NCBI GenBank assembly: GCA_001512695.1
Contig: LFSJ01000064.1
Span: 1-64,000, forward strand
Direction of reading: 5' to 3'
Length of the DNA: 64,000 nt
Source: Tepidanaerobacter sp. DTU063
Lineage (GTDB): Bacteria > Bacillota > Thermosediminibacteria > Thermosediminibacterales > Tepidanaerobacteraceae
In this document: positions 16,421 to 25,873 of the stretch, in pieces
Layout: every line of letters starts with the position of its first letter
How positions within the stretch are numbered: position 1 is the first letter of the stretch
Made by a program: the position numbers and the translations under genes
Notes under the pieces: model-generated
Seen by the model: only the letters and a program-made list of their open reading frames with translations
What the model was told of the DNA's origin: nothing
The model's database searches: none

Positions 16421-18430
16421 TTATTTTTTTTCAAACAAATCTCCAACCATTTCACCGATGGTCACACCATTGTTTTCGTTTGTCTTTTCATATACCTGCC
16501 TATTGTCATTTTCATCCTGAGCTTCTCTTATGCTAAGGCTCATTCTCTTTTCTTTGGCATTGATATCCATAATCTTTACTTTTACATTTTCCCCTGTTTT
16601 TAAAACGTCTTCAGGATTTGACACATGGTCTTTTGATATTTGTGAAATATGAACAAGACCCTCTACACCGGGTTCAACTTCAACAAAAGCGCCAAAACTT
16701 ACTAGTTTAACAATTTTACCATCGATAACGGAGCCTATTTTATATTTTTTGTCAACTTCATCCCATGGGTTCGGCATGACTTGTTTTAAGCCCAGAGATA
16801 TGCGCCCCCGCTCTTTGTCCACCTTTAATACTTGAACTTCTACTTCTTGTTCCTCAGTTACAATTTCTGAAGGATGGTCAATCTTGTGCCATGCTAAATC
16901 AGAAATGTGAATGAGCCCGTCAACACCGCCTATATCCACAAATGCCCCAAAATCTGTTAGTCTTTTTACAACACCTTTGATGACTTGACCTTCTTCAATT
17001 GATGCCCAGGTTTTTTCCTTTAGTCTCTCCCTTTCTTTTTCAAGGACATTTTTGTGAGACAAAACTACGCGATTCTTTTTCCTATCTAGTTCTATTATCT
17101 CCAATTTTAAGTTTTGGCCTACAAATACACTTAAGTCAGGAACATATTTTAAATCGAGGTGAGATGCAGGAATAAAACCTTTAATGCCATCAATCTTGGC
17201 TAAAACACCACCTTTGACAACCTCTGTTACTACTCCTTCTATTTCATTTTGATTATTGTAAGCTTGTTCAACAAAATCCCATGCATTAATTGTATCAGCT
17301 TTCTTTTTTGACAAGATTACATTGCCTTCAGCATCTTCTAATTTCATAATATAAACTTGTACCTTGTCTCCAACCTGGATAATGTCCTCAGGGGATTCAA
17401 AAGCCGCATTTGAAAGTTCATTAATCGGTATAATACCATCGGATTTATATCCGATATTTACCAGAACTTCATTGTCGTCGACCTTTACTACAGTCCCTTC
17501 CACGATAGTATCTTCTTTTAAATCGGCAAAGGTATCTTCGTAAATTGTTTCACCTTCTTCCTCGTTAGCTGCTATTTCCTGGCTCATGTTTTTGTTAAGT
17601 TCTTCCATCTTAGAAATAACCTCCTTTATAATCCAGTCAGGTGTAGAAGCTCCGGCGGTAATACCAACTTTATCTGTAAACGTAAACCAATCTTTATCAA
17701 GTTCTGCTGCTGTTTCTATGTGGTAGACTTTTGCCCCTACATTCTGACAAACTTGAGCTAATTTTTGTGTATTGGAGCTGTTTCTCCCTCCTATTACTAG
17801 CATTACATCAACATTTGCTGCTAGGTTTGCCGCTGCAGTTTGCCTTTCCAAAGTGGCATTACATCTTGTATTATGAAAAACAACAATGTCAAGTTTTGAT
17901 TGCAATATTTTTAAAATATTATTTACATTTTCTTCGGTCTGAGTGGTTTGGACTACTATGCCAACCTTTTTATTTGTATAAAAGTTTCTAGCTTCCTCTT
18001 CGTTTTCTATTACTTTTGCATCTCCACTGCACCAGCTCTTTATACCTTCAACTTCCGGATGATTATGATCACCTATGATAATAGTGAGGTATCCCTCACC
18101 GGAAATATCTGCGGCTAGTTTTTGAACCCTTTTTACAAGGGGACATGTACAATCAACAATCTTTAAGCCACGCGATTGTAAATGTTCTATTATATCCGGG
18201 CCAACACCGTGGGTCCTGATTACCACATTGCCATCTCTAATATCACAAAAGTCCGCAACTGTTATCCCTAGATTCTTAAGTCTCTCCACTTCTTGAGGGT
18301 TGTGAATTATCGGGCCAAGAGTGTAAGCCTTTTGTTTTTTCTCAACTAAATCCTCGATTGTCTTCATGGCTCTCTTTACGCCAAAACAAAATCCCGAATG
18401 ATCGGCAATTATTAACTCCAAAAGATTCAC
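16421..18430 (-). CDS. ispH: Bifunctional IspH reductase / S1-domain protein
   Basis: The protein (669 residues) joins two known parts. The first 285 residues are 4-hydroxy-3-methylbut-2-enyl diphosphate reductase, with cluster cysteines in SGFCFGVKRA (Cys15), CTCPLV and TRCNAT, plus conserved DHNHPEVEG. After an acidic linker (about 288-308) come four S1 RNA-binding domains, each with the G-x-V-x-x-x-x-x-F-G-A-F-V pattern. IspH is an iron-sulfur enzyme that forms IPP and DMAPP at the end of the MEP pathway. The fusion with ribosomal-protein-S1-like domains is common in Clostridia. The ATG start is unambiguous. Confidence 0.95.
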   Translation of the reverse strand: MNLLELIIADHSGFCFGVKRAMKTIEDLVEKKQKAYTLGPIIHNPQEVERLKNLGITVADFCDIRDGNVVIRTHGVGPDIIEHLQSRGLKIVDCTCPLVKRVQKLAADISGEGYLTIIIGDHNHPEVEGIKSWCSGDAKVIENEEEARNFYTNKKVGIVVQTTQTEENVNNILKILQSKLDIVVFHNTRCNATLERQTAAANLAANVDVMLVIGGRNSSNTQKLAQVCQNVGAKVYHIETAAELDKDWFTFTDKVGITAGASTPDWIIKEVISKMEELNKNMSQEIAANEEEGETIYEDTFADLKEDTIVEGTVVKVDDNEVLVNIGYKSDGIIPINELSNAAFESPEDIIQVGDKVQVYIMKLEDAEGNVILSKKKADTINAWDFVEQAYNNQNEIEGVVTEVVKGGVLAKIDGIKGFIPASHLDLKYVPDLSVFVGQNLKLEIIELDRKKNRVVLSHKNVLEKERERLKEKTWASIEEGQVIKGVVKRLTDFGAFVDIGGVDGLIHISDLAWHKIDHPSEIVTEEQEVEVQVLKVDKERGRISLGLKQVMPNPWDEVDKKYKIGSVIDGKIVKLVSFGAFVEVEPGVEGLVHISQISKDHVSNPEDVLKTGENVKVKIMDINAKEKRMSLSIREAQDENDNRQVYEKTNENNGVTIGEMVGDLFEKK

Positions 18431-18537
18431 ATCCTACTAAAATTATTATTCGCATATAAAAACAATTGATTCTTGCAGAGTCCACTAACTTTAAATTGAT
18501 TCTATAAAGATATCGATAATTCCTGCTTTTTATCAAA

Positions 18538-19125
18538 TTATGATTCCATTAATTTTGCTACTTCAGTAAAAAGGTCAGCACTTATCTCCTTTAATTGGCT
18601 GGAACTCATCTTTTCACCTTGACGGTATTTGTCGAAGCTTATGGATTTGCCAAATCTCACTTCAATCCTTGAAAATAATTTGTAGTTCCCAATTATTGCT
18701 GCAGGAACCAGCACAGCATCTTTACTCTTAGCAGCGATAAGTGCCACTCCCGGTTCCGGTGCCTGCAAGTTGCCATCTTTACTCCTGGTACCCTCTGGAA
18801 ATATTCCCAAAACTTGCCTGTCATCTAATACTTGCAGGGCTTTTCTAATAGCTTTCCTGTCAGGCGTTCCCCTTTTAACGGGAAAAGCATTTAATTTGCT
18901 AATGATATATCCAAACAGAGGATTATAAAACAGCTCTTCCTTTGCCATAAAATGGATTGGCCTTTTTAAGAGACAACCGATAATTACAGGATCCCACATG
19001 CTTTTATGATTTAAGTAAACAATGACTGCATGATTTTTGGGGAAATTATCTAGGCCATATGTCTTGATTCTAAAGAGGAGATGTATAACTACATTACATA
19101 TAAATCGAATTGTATTATAAAACAA
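18538..19125 (-). CDS. plsC: 1-acyl-sn-glycerol-3-phosphate acyltransferase
   Basis: A 195-residue membrane-associated enzyme from a TTG at 19125, preceded by AAGGGGGGAAGG; this gives the typical family N-terminus MFYNTIRF. The longer frame to 19164 has no better SD. Catalytic NHKSMWD (the H-x4-D motif) lies near residue 45 and FPEGTRS near 115. It acylates lysophosphatidic acid in phospholipid synthesis. The start overlaps the end of cmk by 11 bases, indicating translational coupling, an arrangement seen in many Firmicutes (cmk-plsC-ispH). Confidence 0.9.
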   Translation of the reverse strand: MFYNTIRFICNVVIHLLFRIKTYGLDNFPKNHAVIVYLNHKSMWDPVIIGCLLKRPIHFMAKEELFYNPLFGYIISKLNAFPVKRGTPDRKAIRKALQVLDDRQVLGIFPEGTRSKDGNLQAPEPGVALIAAKSKDAVLVPAAIIGNYKLFSRIEVRFGKSISFDKYRQGEKMSSSQLKEISADLFTEVAKLMES

Positions 19126-19774
19126 TGCCTTCCCCCCTTTTGACAATATTAATAATATCTTCAACTACCTGCTGCACGGTTTTGTCAGTAGTATCAATTA
19201 TTATAGAGTCTTCTGCCGCCTTTAAAGGAGATAAATCACGATTTGTATCCTGATGGTCCCTCCGTATTATTTCTTTTTCAATGTCTTCTAATGTAACCTT
19301 TTCACCTTTTGCAAGCATCTCCCTATGTCTTCGTAATGCTCTCTCTTTAACGTTTGCAGTTAAATAGAACTTGTACTTTGCATCAGGCAAAACAGTAGTT
19401 CCGATATCTCTTCCATCCATCACAACACCTTTGTTTTTAGCCATTTCTCGTTGCAGTTGTACCATAGCAAGCCTAATTTCAGGTATTCTTGCTATTTTTG
19501 AAACTTCACTATTTACATCAACACTTCTGATAGCGTCCGATACATCTTCATCGTTTATATAAATACTGCCTTTCGACAGTTTTATTTGCGCTTGATTAGC
19601 CAGTTCAATTATATCTTTCACATCACGTTTATTGTGACGGATTGCAAGTAATGTTATTGCCCTGTACATAGCTCCTGTATCAATATAAGTCATGTTTAAC
19701 TTTTCAGCAATGATTCTGGCAACGGTGCTTTTGCCAGCACCTGCAGGTCCATCAATAGCAATATTAAAATCCAA
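19115..19774 (-). CDS. cmk: Cytidylate kinase
   Basis: The protein has 219 residues. Walker A GPAGAGKST stands at residues 9-17, YIDTGAMYRAIT is the CMP-binding segment, and VMDGRDIGTTVLPDA follows near residue 100. Cmk phosphorylates CMP and dCMP using ATP in the cytosol. It overlaps plsC at its 3' end and lies 16 bases after the flavoprotein gene, so 21023-16421 looks like a long operon that includes ispH. Confidence 0.95.
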   Translation of the reverse strand: MDFNIAIDGPAGAGKSTVARIIAEKLNMTYIDTGAMYRAITLLAIRHNKRDVKDIIELANQAQIKLSKGSIYINDEDVSDAIRSVDVNSEVSKIARIPEIRLAMVQLQREMAKNKGVVMDGRDIGTTVLPDAKYKFYLTANVKERALRRHREMLAKGEKVTLEDIEKEIIRRDHQDTNRDLSPLKAAEDSIIIDTTDKTVQQVVEDIINIVKRGEGIVL

Positions 19775-19790
19775 TAGAATCTCCCCTTAT

Positions 19791-21023
19791 TCATTTTAAG
19801 GCAAAGCTCTGCCCTGCAACAAATCCGGTAGAAAAGGCAGCTTGTAGGTTATAACCTCCAGTTACTCCATCTATGTCAATAACTTCACCGGCAAAGTATA
19901 AGCCGCTTATTATCTTTGATTCCATTGTCTTAGGATTGATCTCTTTGATTGAAACTCCTCCACGGGTAACTATGGCTTCTCTTTCTCTACATCCGACGAT
20001 AGTCACACGAAAATATCGTAAAGAATCCAGTATCTTCTTTCTCTCATTGCGGGTAATTTGGTTTACCTTTTTTTCCGGATTAATTCCCGTATATTTAATA
20101 AAAACCGGAATCATCTTTTTAGGCAATAAATCGTTTAATGCATTTTTAAACATTTTATTTTTATATAGACTAAAATCTCTCATCAGCCTTTGCTCAAGTT
20201 CCTCTGTTGTTAAAGCCGGCTTTAGATTTATGGAAACTACGGGCTTGTGTTCCAGATAATCAACCACATATCTGCTTAAGGTCAGTATAATGGGCCCGGA
20301 AATTCCATAATGGGTAAATAACATTTCGCCAAATTCGGAGGCTATCTTTATTTGTTTTAAATATACCGTTGCTTCAACATTTTTCAACGTAAGACCTTGC
20401 AGGTCTTTTACCCAATCTTCTTGGGAAATTAAAGGGACCAGTGATGGCTTAGGAGCTATTACGGTGTGACCTGCTTGCTGAGCTAGTTTGTACCCATCTC
20501 CAGTAGAACCTGTAGCGGGATAAGAAAGTCCTCCAGTTGCAATAATAACCTTGTCACAATCAAACTCTTCAAGACTTTCGCCGAATACAAGGCCTTTTAT
20601 TCGCTTTTGTTCAATGATTAGATGCCTTACTCGACTTTTGTACATTATGTTTACACCTGAATTAATTAGAGCCTTTCCAAGTGCTCTTACCACATCCAGG
20701 GAGCTATCGGACTCGGGAAATACCCTGCCACCCCGTTCTACTTTTGTTCTAACCCCAAGTTTTTCAAAAAAGGCTATTAAATCCTTGTTCGAAAATGTCA
20801 AAATGGAACTATAGAGAAACTTGCCATTTCCCGGATAATGGACAATGAAATCATCTATATCTTTTATGTTCGTTAAATTACATCGGCCTTTTCCGGAAAT
20901 CAGTATCTTTCTGCCCAAATTTGGATTCCTCTCAAAAAGATATACTTTTGCACCATTTAGAGCGGCTTGGTAAGATGCCATAAGACCGGCAGCACCACCG
21001 CCGACAACTGCAACTTTAGTCAT
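19791..21023 (-). CDS. HI0933/YhiN-type flavoprotein (NAD(P)/FAD-dependent oxidoreductase)
   Basis: This 410-residue protein begins with the dinucleotide-binding GGGAAGLMAS motif. GRKILISGKGRCNLTN and FAGEVIDIDGVTGGYNLQ are both typical of the HI0933 family, where the substrate domain is inserted in the middle. The biochemical role is not established; some members are annotated as aminoacetone oxidases. It is cytosolic and part of the operon with cmk. Confidence 0.85.
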   Translation of the reverse strand: MTKVAVVGGGAAGLMASYQAALNGAKVYLFERNPNLGRKILISGKGRCNLTNIKDIDDFIVHYPGNGKFLYSSILTFSNKDLIAFFEKLGVRTKVERGGRVFPESDSSLDVVRALGKALINSGVNIMYKSRVRHLIIEQKRIKGLVFGESLEEFDCDKVIIATGGLSYPATGSTGDGYKLAQQAGHTVIAPKPSLVPLISQEDWVKDLQGLTLKNVEATVYLKQIKIASEFGEMLFTHYGISGPIILTLSRYVVDYLEHKPVVSINLKPALTTEELEQRLMRDFSLYKNKMFKNALNDLLPKKMIPVFIKYTGINPEKKVNQITRNERKKILDSLRYFRVTIVGCREREAIVTRGGVSIKEINPKTMESKIISGLYFAGEVIDIDGVTGGYNLQAAFSTGFVAGQSFALK

Positions 21024-21035
21024 CCAATCATCCCA

Positions 21036-21497
21036 TTACCGTTTTATTTTTCGCAAGAAAAACAAAAGCTGATTTTTAAATTCTTCGTTCATTTTAAATA
21101 ATATTCTCTCTAAGTCGGTACTCGTTAAAAGCATTTGGGGAGGCTCCAGTATTTCTAGCTTTCGAAATTCTTCCCTCATGGTGAAACGAACCATATCTTC
21201 TATCGAATCTGCATTCAGTGTTATCTCGCAAGGAGCATATGCCACTTTTTCTCCAGAATCCTCATCATAAACCACATAGGGCTCCAGTGAGATATCATAG
21301 TCTATAAAAGAAATACCCTGAACGGGTATATTTTTTAGCAAGGCTAATTGTTCTTCCCGTGTCTCTTCAGCAACTTGTTCAATGGGCTTCCCACCAAATA
21401 AAAACCTTCCTGGCCTATGTTCACCCTTAAAATCAAATCTTACCTTAAACCTGATTTTACTTTGGACTACATCATCACCAAGTTTCACCTTTACCAT
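21036..21497 (-). CDS. Conserved hypothetical protein
   Basis: A 153-residue hydrophilic protein with no motif I recognise. The middle contains LEPYVVYDEDSGEKVAYAPC and the C-terminus is rich in basic and phenylalanine residues (LLFFLRKIKR). The ATG at 21497 is chosen because GGAGG lies eight bases upstream; the longer frame begins with a TTG inside this SD. It lies between the ABC ATPase and the flavoprotein, with gaps of about 20 bases, so it is probably co-transcribed. Confidence 0.65.
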   Translation of the reverse strand: MVKVKLGDDVVQSKIRFKVRFDFKGEHRPGRFLFGGKPIEQVAEETREEQLALLKNIPVQGISFIDYDISLEPYVVYDEDSGEKVAYAPCEITLNADSIEDMVRFTMREEFRKLEILEPPQMLLTSTDLERILFKMNEEFKNQLLFFLRKIKR

Positions 21498-21514
21498 TTG
21501 TTGGCCCTCCAATA

Positions 21515-22762
21515 CTAAATTATCTTTTTTAAGTCTTCCAAAGAAGCAAGAACCGTTGCTCTTTTCTTGATTTCATTGTATATTTGCGCAGCTTTTCCGT
21601 TAGTGTAGTCTCTCTCTTCAATATCTCTTTCTTCCAGTATAAAAATCTTTTTTTGAGCAAGCACTTGCTTTATACAGGAAAGATTTACTAAATTCCCGGA
21701 GCCAAAGGGAATGTTAGCCAGGATAACTGCATCGGATTGATTAATCTGATGAATGTTTTCTGTTATCTTCTCCTCAGATATGGGCGAAAAGGGAGCTTCC
21801 TCAACAATGGTAAAACCCAAAAGCCTTGCTATTTTCCAATCGGTATCCCCTTTGTTTAAAACTCCAGTGGTAACCTTATAACCTCTTTGGCTCAAATAAT
21901 ATAACAGTTTTTCTCCTTCTCCACCGCCACATATTACGTGAAGTCTTTCAAAGGGCCTTCCGTGAAAATCTTCAGTTGCCGGATTCAGGAAGATAATGAC
22001 GGGCTGCTTTCTGCCCTCAGGATATTCTATCCGGACATTCATGTTGAAAACTTCTTTAATATTTTGCTCAGTTATCACTTCATTTAAGGTGCCCGTTTTA
22101 AATATTCTATGTTCTTTTAAGAGAATCACTTTGTTGCAGAACATAGATGCTAAATTAATGTCGTGAAGCACAACCAATATCGTCAAGGATTTTTTTGTGC
22201 ACAAATTCTTAAGTAGCTCCAAAAGCTCCCATTGATAATTTATATCTAAATGTGAAGTGGGTTCATCTAATAAAAGTAGAGTTGGTTCCTGTGCAAGGGC
22301 TCTTGCAATTAGAACCCTTTGCCTTTCCCCGCCGCTTAACTGATTGATGAGCTTGTCGCGCAGGTGCAACACATCCATAGTTTTCATTGCATCTTCGACT
22401 ACGCATATATCTCGCCTGCGTTCTCGTTCAAAACTTCCCAGATGAGGATTTCTACCCATTGAAACTACCTGTTCTACCCTAAAACTCACATCTAAAGATG
22501 TGTCCTGAGGAACCGTCGCTACGCGCTTAGCCAAATCCTTGACGCTTAGCTGAAATATATTTGAACCATCTATATAAACAGTTCCTTGATCTGGTTTAAG
22601 CCAGCGATTAATGTTTTTTAACAAGGTGGTCTTGCCGCAACCGTTAGGCCCCAATATGCCTACAAAATCGCCAACTTCTAGCGTAAAGCTGATATCATTT
22701 AAAACGTTTTTTCTGTCATATTTAAAACTGATCTTTTCAACTTTTAAAATTTTATCGGGCAT
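21515..22762 (-). CDS. ABC transporter ATP-binding protein with C-terminal domain (FecE/BtuD-like)
   Basis: The 415-residue protein has an intact ATPase domain (about 1-255): Walker A GPNGCGKTT, signature LSGGERQRV, Walker B LLLLDEPTS and an H-loop histidine in VVLHD. It is closest to the iron-siderophore/cobalamin importers (BtuD, FecE). Residues about 265-415 form an extra domain (HVICGGGEGEKLLYYLSQRG onward) not found in plain BtuD. No permease or binding protein is nearby, so it must pair with a distant transporter or act in another way. It belongs to the same direction and cluster as speB. Confidence 0.8.
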   Translation of the reverse strand: MPDKILKVEKISFKYDRKNVLNDISFTLEVGDFVGILGPNGCGKTTLLKNINRWLKPDQGTVYIDGSNIFQLSVKDLAKRVATVPQDTSLDVSFRVEQVVSMGRNPHLGSFERERRRDICVVEDAMKTMDVLHLRDKLINQLSGGERQRVLIARALAQEPTLLLLDEPTSHLDINYQWELLELLKNLCTKKSLTILVVLHDINLASMFCNKVILLKEHRIFKTGTLNEVITEQNIKEVFNMNVRIEYPEGRKQPVIIFLNPATEDFHGRPFERLHVICGGGEGEKLLYYLSQRGYKVTTGVLNKGDTDWKIARLLGFTIVEEAPFSPISEEKITENIHQINQSDAVILANIPFGSGNLVNLSCIKQVLAQKKIFILEERDIEERDYTNGKAAQIYNEIKKRATVLASLEDLKKII

Positions 22763-22773
22763 TTTATCACCTT

Positions 22774-23637
22774 TTACCCTAAGGCAATTATTAGTTCCCG
22801 AAGTATTTTTGCTGCCAAGAGGGAAGTCCTTTCAGATAAGTCATTGGCTGGAGAAACTTCTACTAAGTCAAAGCCAACAATGTTTAATCCTTCAAAATAC
22901 CTTGTTATTTCTACTATCTCCTGGGAACTGCACCCACCCGGTTCAGGAGTTCCTGTACCAGGTGCAAAAGCTGGATCTACAACATCAATATCAAGGGTAA
23001 TGTATATAGGTTTATCCCTAATATCATGTAATACACTTAAAAAAGGAGCTTTTACTTCTATTGGAAACATATGGGTGCGTTTTTCTGCATAGACAAACTC
23101 CTCTTTTACTCCTGAACGTATTCCAAATTGATAAATATGTTTATCTTTAACATGTTCAGATATTCTGCGCATGACCGTAGCGTGGGAAAGCTTTTCTCCA
23201 AAAAAACTGTCTCTTAAATCAGCGTGGGCGTCAAAATGCAAAACAGTAAGATCAGGGTATTTTTCAGCTACCTGTTTAACAATAGGATAGCTAATGAGGT
23301 GTTCCCCTCCCAAAAACAAGGGAATTTTGCCGTCCTTTAAGCACTGCTTTGTGACATCTTTTATAATTTCAAGGCTTTTTTCAACATTGCCAAAAGGTAT
23401 GTCCAAATCTCCTGCATCAAAAAAACTCTTGTTTTCAAGGGAATCGTCAGCGTACACGCTGTAACTTTCAAGACCGTAGGATACTTCCCTTATTTTCTTA
23501 GGGCCGAATCTAGTTCCGGGTCTGAAACTTACTGTAAAGTCCATGGGAACTCCGATAATTACTATTTTGGAGCTATTGTAATTGTCTTTTGCATCCATAA
23601 ATCGGTCCTGATTGTGTAAGTGTTCAAAAATATTCAA
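22774..23637 (-). CDS. speB: Agmatinase (arginase/ureohydrolase family)
   Basis: The 287-residue ureohydrolase carries the metal-binding motifs GGEHLISYP, HFDAHADL and LDIDVVDPAFAPGTG. Agmatinase makes putrescine and urea from agmatine. It is directly downstream of speE, with a gap of two bases, so these are co-transcribed for spermidine synthesis. Arginase or formiminoglutamase activity cannot be fully excluded, but the pairing with speE favours agmatinase. Confidence 0.9.
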   Translation of the reverse strand: MNIFEHLHNQDRFMDAKDNYNSSKIVIIGVPMDFTVSFRPGTRFGPKKIREVSYGLESYSVYADDSLENKSFFDAGDLDIPFGNVEKSLEIIKDVTKQCLKDGKIPLFLGGEHLISYPIVKQVAEKYPDLTVLHFDAHADLRDSFFGEKLSHATVMRRISEHVKDKHIYQFGIRSGVKEEFVYAEKRTHMFPIEVKAPFLSVLHDIRDKPIYITLDIDVVDPAFAPGTGTPEPGGCSSQEIVEITRYFEGLNIVGFDLVEVSPANDLSERTSLLAAKILRELIIALG

Positions 23638-23639
23638 GT

Positions 23640-24482
23640 CTACACACCTCTATCAGAGATTAAATTACTTACGAAAGGTGGCAAAATAAAATAGCTCTTT
23701 TGAAGCTCTCTTCTATAGAATTTGGTGTCAATATGCGGCAAAGAGCTGACTTCTTTTAAAAGAGGATTTATGGTTTTTGAACCCATAGTAAAGGTCCAAA
23801 GAGCTCCCGGATAGGTGGGAATAACTGCTGAATACATATTGGTATAAGGAAACACGGAAGACATATCCTTATATATTTTTTTAACTAAATTGTCAAACAA
23901 AATAGGTGATTCTGTTTGAGCCACCAAAATTCCATCTTCATTCAATGCTTCAAAGACGTTTTTATAAAACTCTGCAGAAAACAGGCCTACAGCTGGACCT
24001 ATGGGATCAGTAGAATCTACTATTACCACATCATAGCCTGTATTCTTTTTTACGAATTCAATTCCGTCTTCAAAGTAAATCTTTACTCTTGGATCCGATA
24101 AGCCACAACTGATTGTTGGGAAATATTTTTTCGAAGTCTCTATGACTTCCTTATCTATTTCAACTAAGTGGATTTCCTTTACTGGATGTTTCAATAGCTC
24201 TCTTACCGTACCCCCATCTCCACCGCCGATAACCAAAACCCTCGATGCATCGCCATGTGTCAGCATGGGCACATGTGAAATCATCTCATGATAAATGTAC
24301 TCGTCCTTAGTTGTAAGCATTATAGTATCGTCTAGGGTCAAAATCCTGCCAAAGTCTTCGGTCTCGTAAACAGCTATTTTTTGGTACGAGCTTTGCTTTG
24401 TATAAAGGACTTCTTTTATTCTGAAAGATAACTTTACATTTTTTGTCTGATATTCTGAAAACCAGAGCTCCAAGCGCTTCAC
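23640..24482 (-). CDS. speE: Spermidine synthase
   Basis: The 280-residue putrescine aminopropyltransferase has LVIGGGDGGTVRELL for the decarboxylated-SAM site, ILTLDDTIMLT and the catalytic VDSTDPIGPA segment. It transfers the aminopropyl group from decarboxylated SAM (made by SpeD) to putrescine (made by SpeB). It is the first gene of the pair. The length is typical. Confidence 0.95.
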   Translation of the reverse strand: MKRLELWFSEYQTKNVKLSFRIKEVLYTKQSSYQKIAVYETEDFGRILTLDDTIMLTTKDEYIYHEMISHVPMLTHGDASRVLVIGGGDGGTVRELLKHPVKEIHLVEIDKEVIETSKKYFPTISCGLSDPRVKIYFEDGIEFVKKNTGYDVVIVDSTDPIGPAVGLFSAEFYKNVFEALNEDGILVAQTESPILFDNLVKKIYKDMSSVFPYTNMYSAVIPTYPGALWTFTMGSKTINPLLKEVSSLPHIDTKFYRRELQKSYFILPPFVSNLISDRGV

Positions 24483-24568
24483 CCCTAATTTTAATATATT
24501 TTTCCGGGAAAATTATATCAGATAAAAACTAAATTCTCAATCAGATAATTAAGCGTCATATACCATAG

Positions 24569-25024
24569 TTAATGGCAGTGGCGACTGTTAAAGTATTCAT
24601 CTATATCCAATTCCATTATGTATGAATAATCGTCAGAATTCGTATTATAGGCCCCTACTATTTTAATGTCACATTGGTCAGATGAGATATATTTAAAACC
24701 GAATCGCTTAAAATAATCTATTTCACGGTCACTGAATATATATATCCTTTTAACAGCTCTGCGGTCAGCATAATTTATAAGTGCCCTGACTAATCCATCT
24801 CCTAATCCCTGATTGCGATAGTTATGCGCAATATATACGCATCTTATAATAGCAAGTTCATCGGCAATATCCAAAGATCCGTAACCTACCAGGGTATCTT
24901 CAAGTTCCACGACCATAGTATGTTCCGGAAGACAATCGAGGCAAAATTGCCTTACATCTGCATTGTTATTAAGTTTCTGTATTGTAAGTTTGTCATCTGC
25001 AATTGCCTTTCTTATTGTAATCAA
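24569..25024 (-). CDS. GNAT-family N-acetyltransferase
   Basis: The 151-residue protein has the acetyl-CoA loop R-N-Q-G-L-G-D-G-L near residue 75 and the usual GNAT order of strands. The FKRFGF segment before the last strand is close to ArgA-type acetyltransferases. The substrate is unknown. The gene overlaps rluB by four bases, so they are coupled. Confidence 0.8.
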   Translation of the reverse strand: MITIRKAIADDKLTIQKLNNNADVRQFCLDCLPEHTMVVELEDTLVGYGSLDIADELAIIRCVYIAHNYRNQGLGDGLVRALINYADRRAVKRIYIFSDREIDYFKRFGFKYISSDQCDIKIVGAYNTNSDDYSYIMELDIDEYFNSRHCH

Positions 25025-25752
25025 TCGCTTCCCTCTCCTTTAAGTCTCTTTATATAATTCATTTCTTCCTGATTTAAATACCTCCACTGGCCTACTTTTA
25101 ACCCTTTTAACGATAGTCTTCCTATTTGCGTTCTCTTTAAACTGATAATAGGGTGTCCAATGGCATCACACATTCGCCTGACCTGTCGCTTTCTTCCTTC
25201 ATGTATCTTTAGTTCAATTACAGTGGATTTGTCGAACTTCTTTATTATTCTCACTTTTGCAGGTGAAGTTAAGCCATCTTCAAGCATGATTCCCTTTTCT
25301 AATGCTTTGATATCTTTTTCATCAATAGTGCCTTCAACGCGAGCAATATATGTTTTAACGACTTCAAATCTAGGATGAGTAATCTTATATGTAAGGTCAC
25401 CATCATTAGTCAATAGCAAGAGACCCTCTGTATCTTTATCCAGGCGGCCAACGGGGACAACTTTTTCCTTTATTCCCTTTAATAAGTCAATTACAGTAGG
25501 CCTTTTGAAGGGATCCTTTACACTGGTGAGTATTCCCTTCGGTTTGTATAAGAGTATATATATATAATCATCCTTTATATTGCAAATTTTGCCGTCTACC
25601 TCAATTATATCAGATTCCGGATTCACTTTTGTTCCCAATTCTTTAACTGTGATTCCGTTTACTGTTACTCGCCCATCTAATATAAGTGTTTCACTGGCCC
25701 TCCGCGAAGCAATCCCCGCTTGAGATAAGAATTTTTGCAATCGTATTTGCAA
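25021..25752 (-). CDS. rRNA pseudouridine synthase RluB/RsuA family
   Basis: The protein (243 residues) has an S4 RNA-binding domain (1-60, LSQAGIASRRAS), then the catalytic motif VGRLDKDTEGLLLLTNDG whose aspartate forms the nucleophile. The C-terminus (RRMCDAIGHPIISLKRTQIG) is characteristic. It modifies large or small subunit rRNA; RluB (scpB-linked in many Firmicutes) is most likely, although scpAB is far away here. It is followed by the GNAT gene. Confidence 0.9.
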   Translation of the reverse strand: MQIRLQKFLSQAGIASRRASETLILDGRVTVNGITVKELGTKVNPESDIIEVDGKICNIKDDYIYILLYKPKGILTSVKDPFKRPTVIDLLKGIKEKVVPVGRLDKDTEGLLLLTNDGDLTYKITHPRFEVVKTYIARVEGTIDEKDIKALEKGIMLEDGLTSPAKVRIIKKFDKSTVIELKIHEGRKRQVRRMCDAIGHPIISLKRTQIGRLSLKGLKVGQWRYLNQEEMNYIKRLKGEGSD

Positions 25753-25843
25753 CTATAACTCCCCTTTTATCTCTAATATTAAACATATATAATGCTTTTT
25801 CCTGCTTTGATTGCTTTTATTGTGATTACAAAACCAAGTTGAA

Positions 25844-25873
25844 AAAAACTGATTCAAGATTGAATCAGTTTTT
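25844..25873 (-). terminator. Terminator ending the aminomutase operon
   Basis: AAAAACTGATTCA (25844-25856), loop of four, TGAATCAGTTTTT: 13 perfect pairs with T-runs. It overlaps the stop of the NAD(P)-binding gene and isolates the operon from rluB. Confidence 0.9.

Noticed and set aside
25021-25752. TGTCGAA matches inside rluB, plsC and the aminotransferase
   Set aside because: Such 7-base matches are expected several times by chance, and these lie in coding sequence away from promoters.
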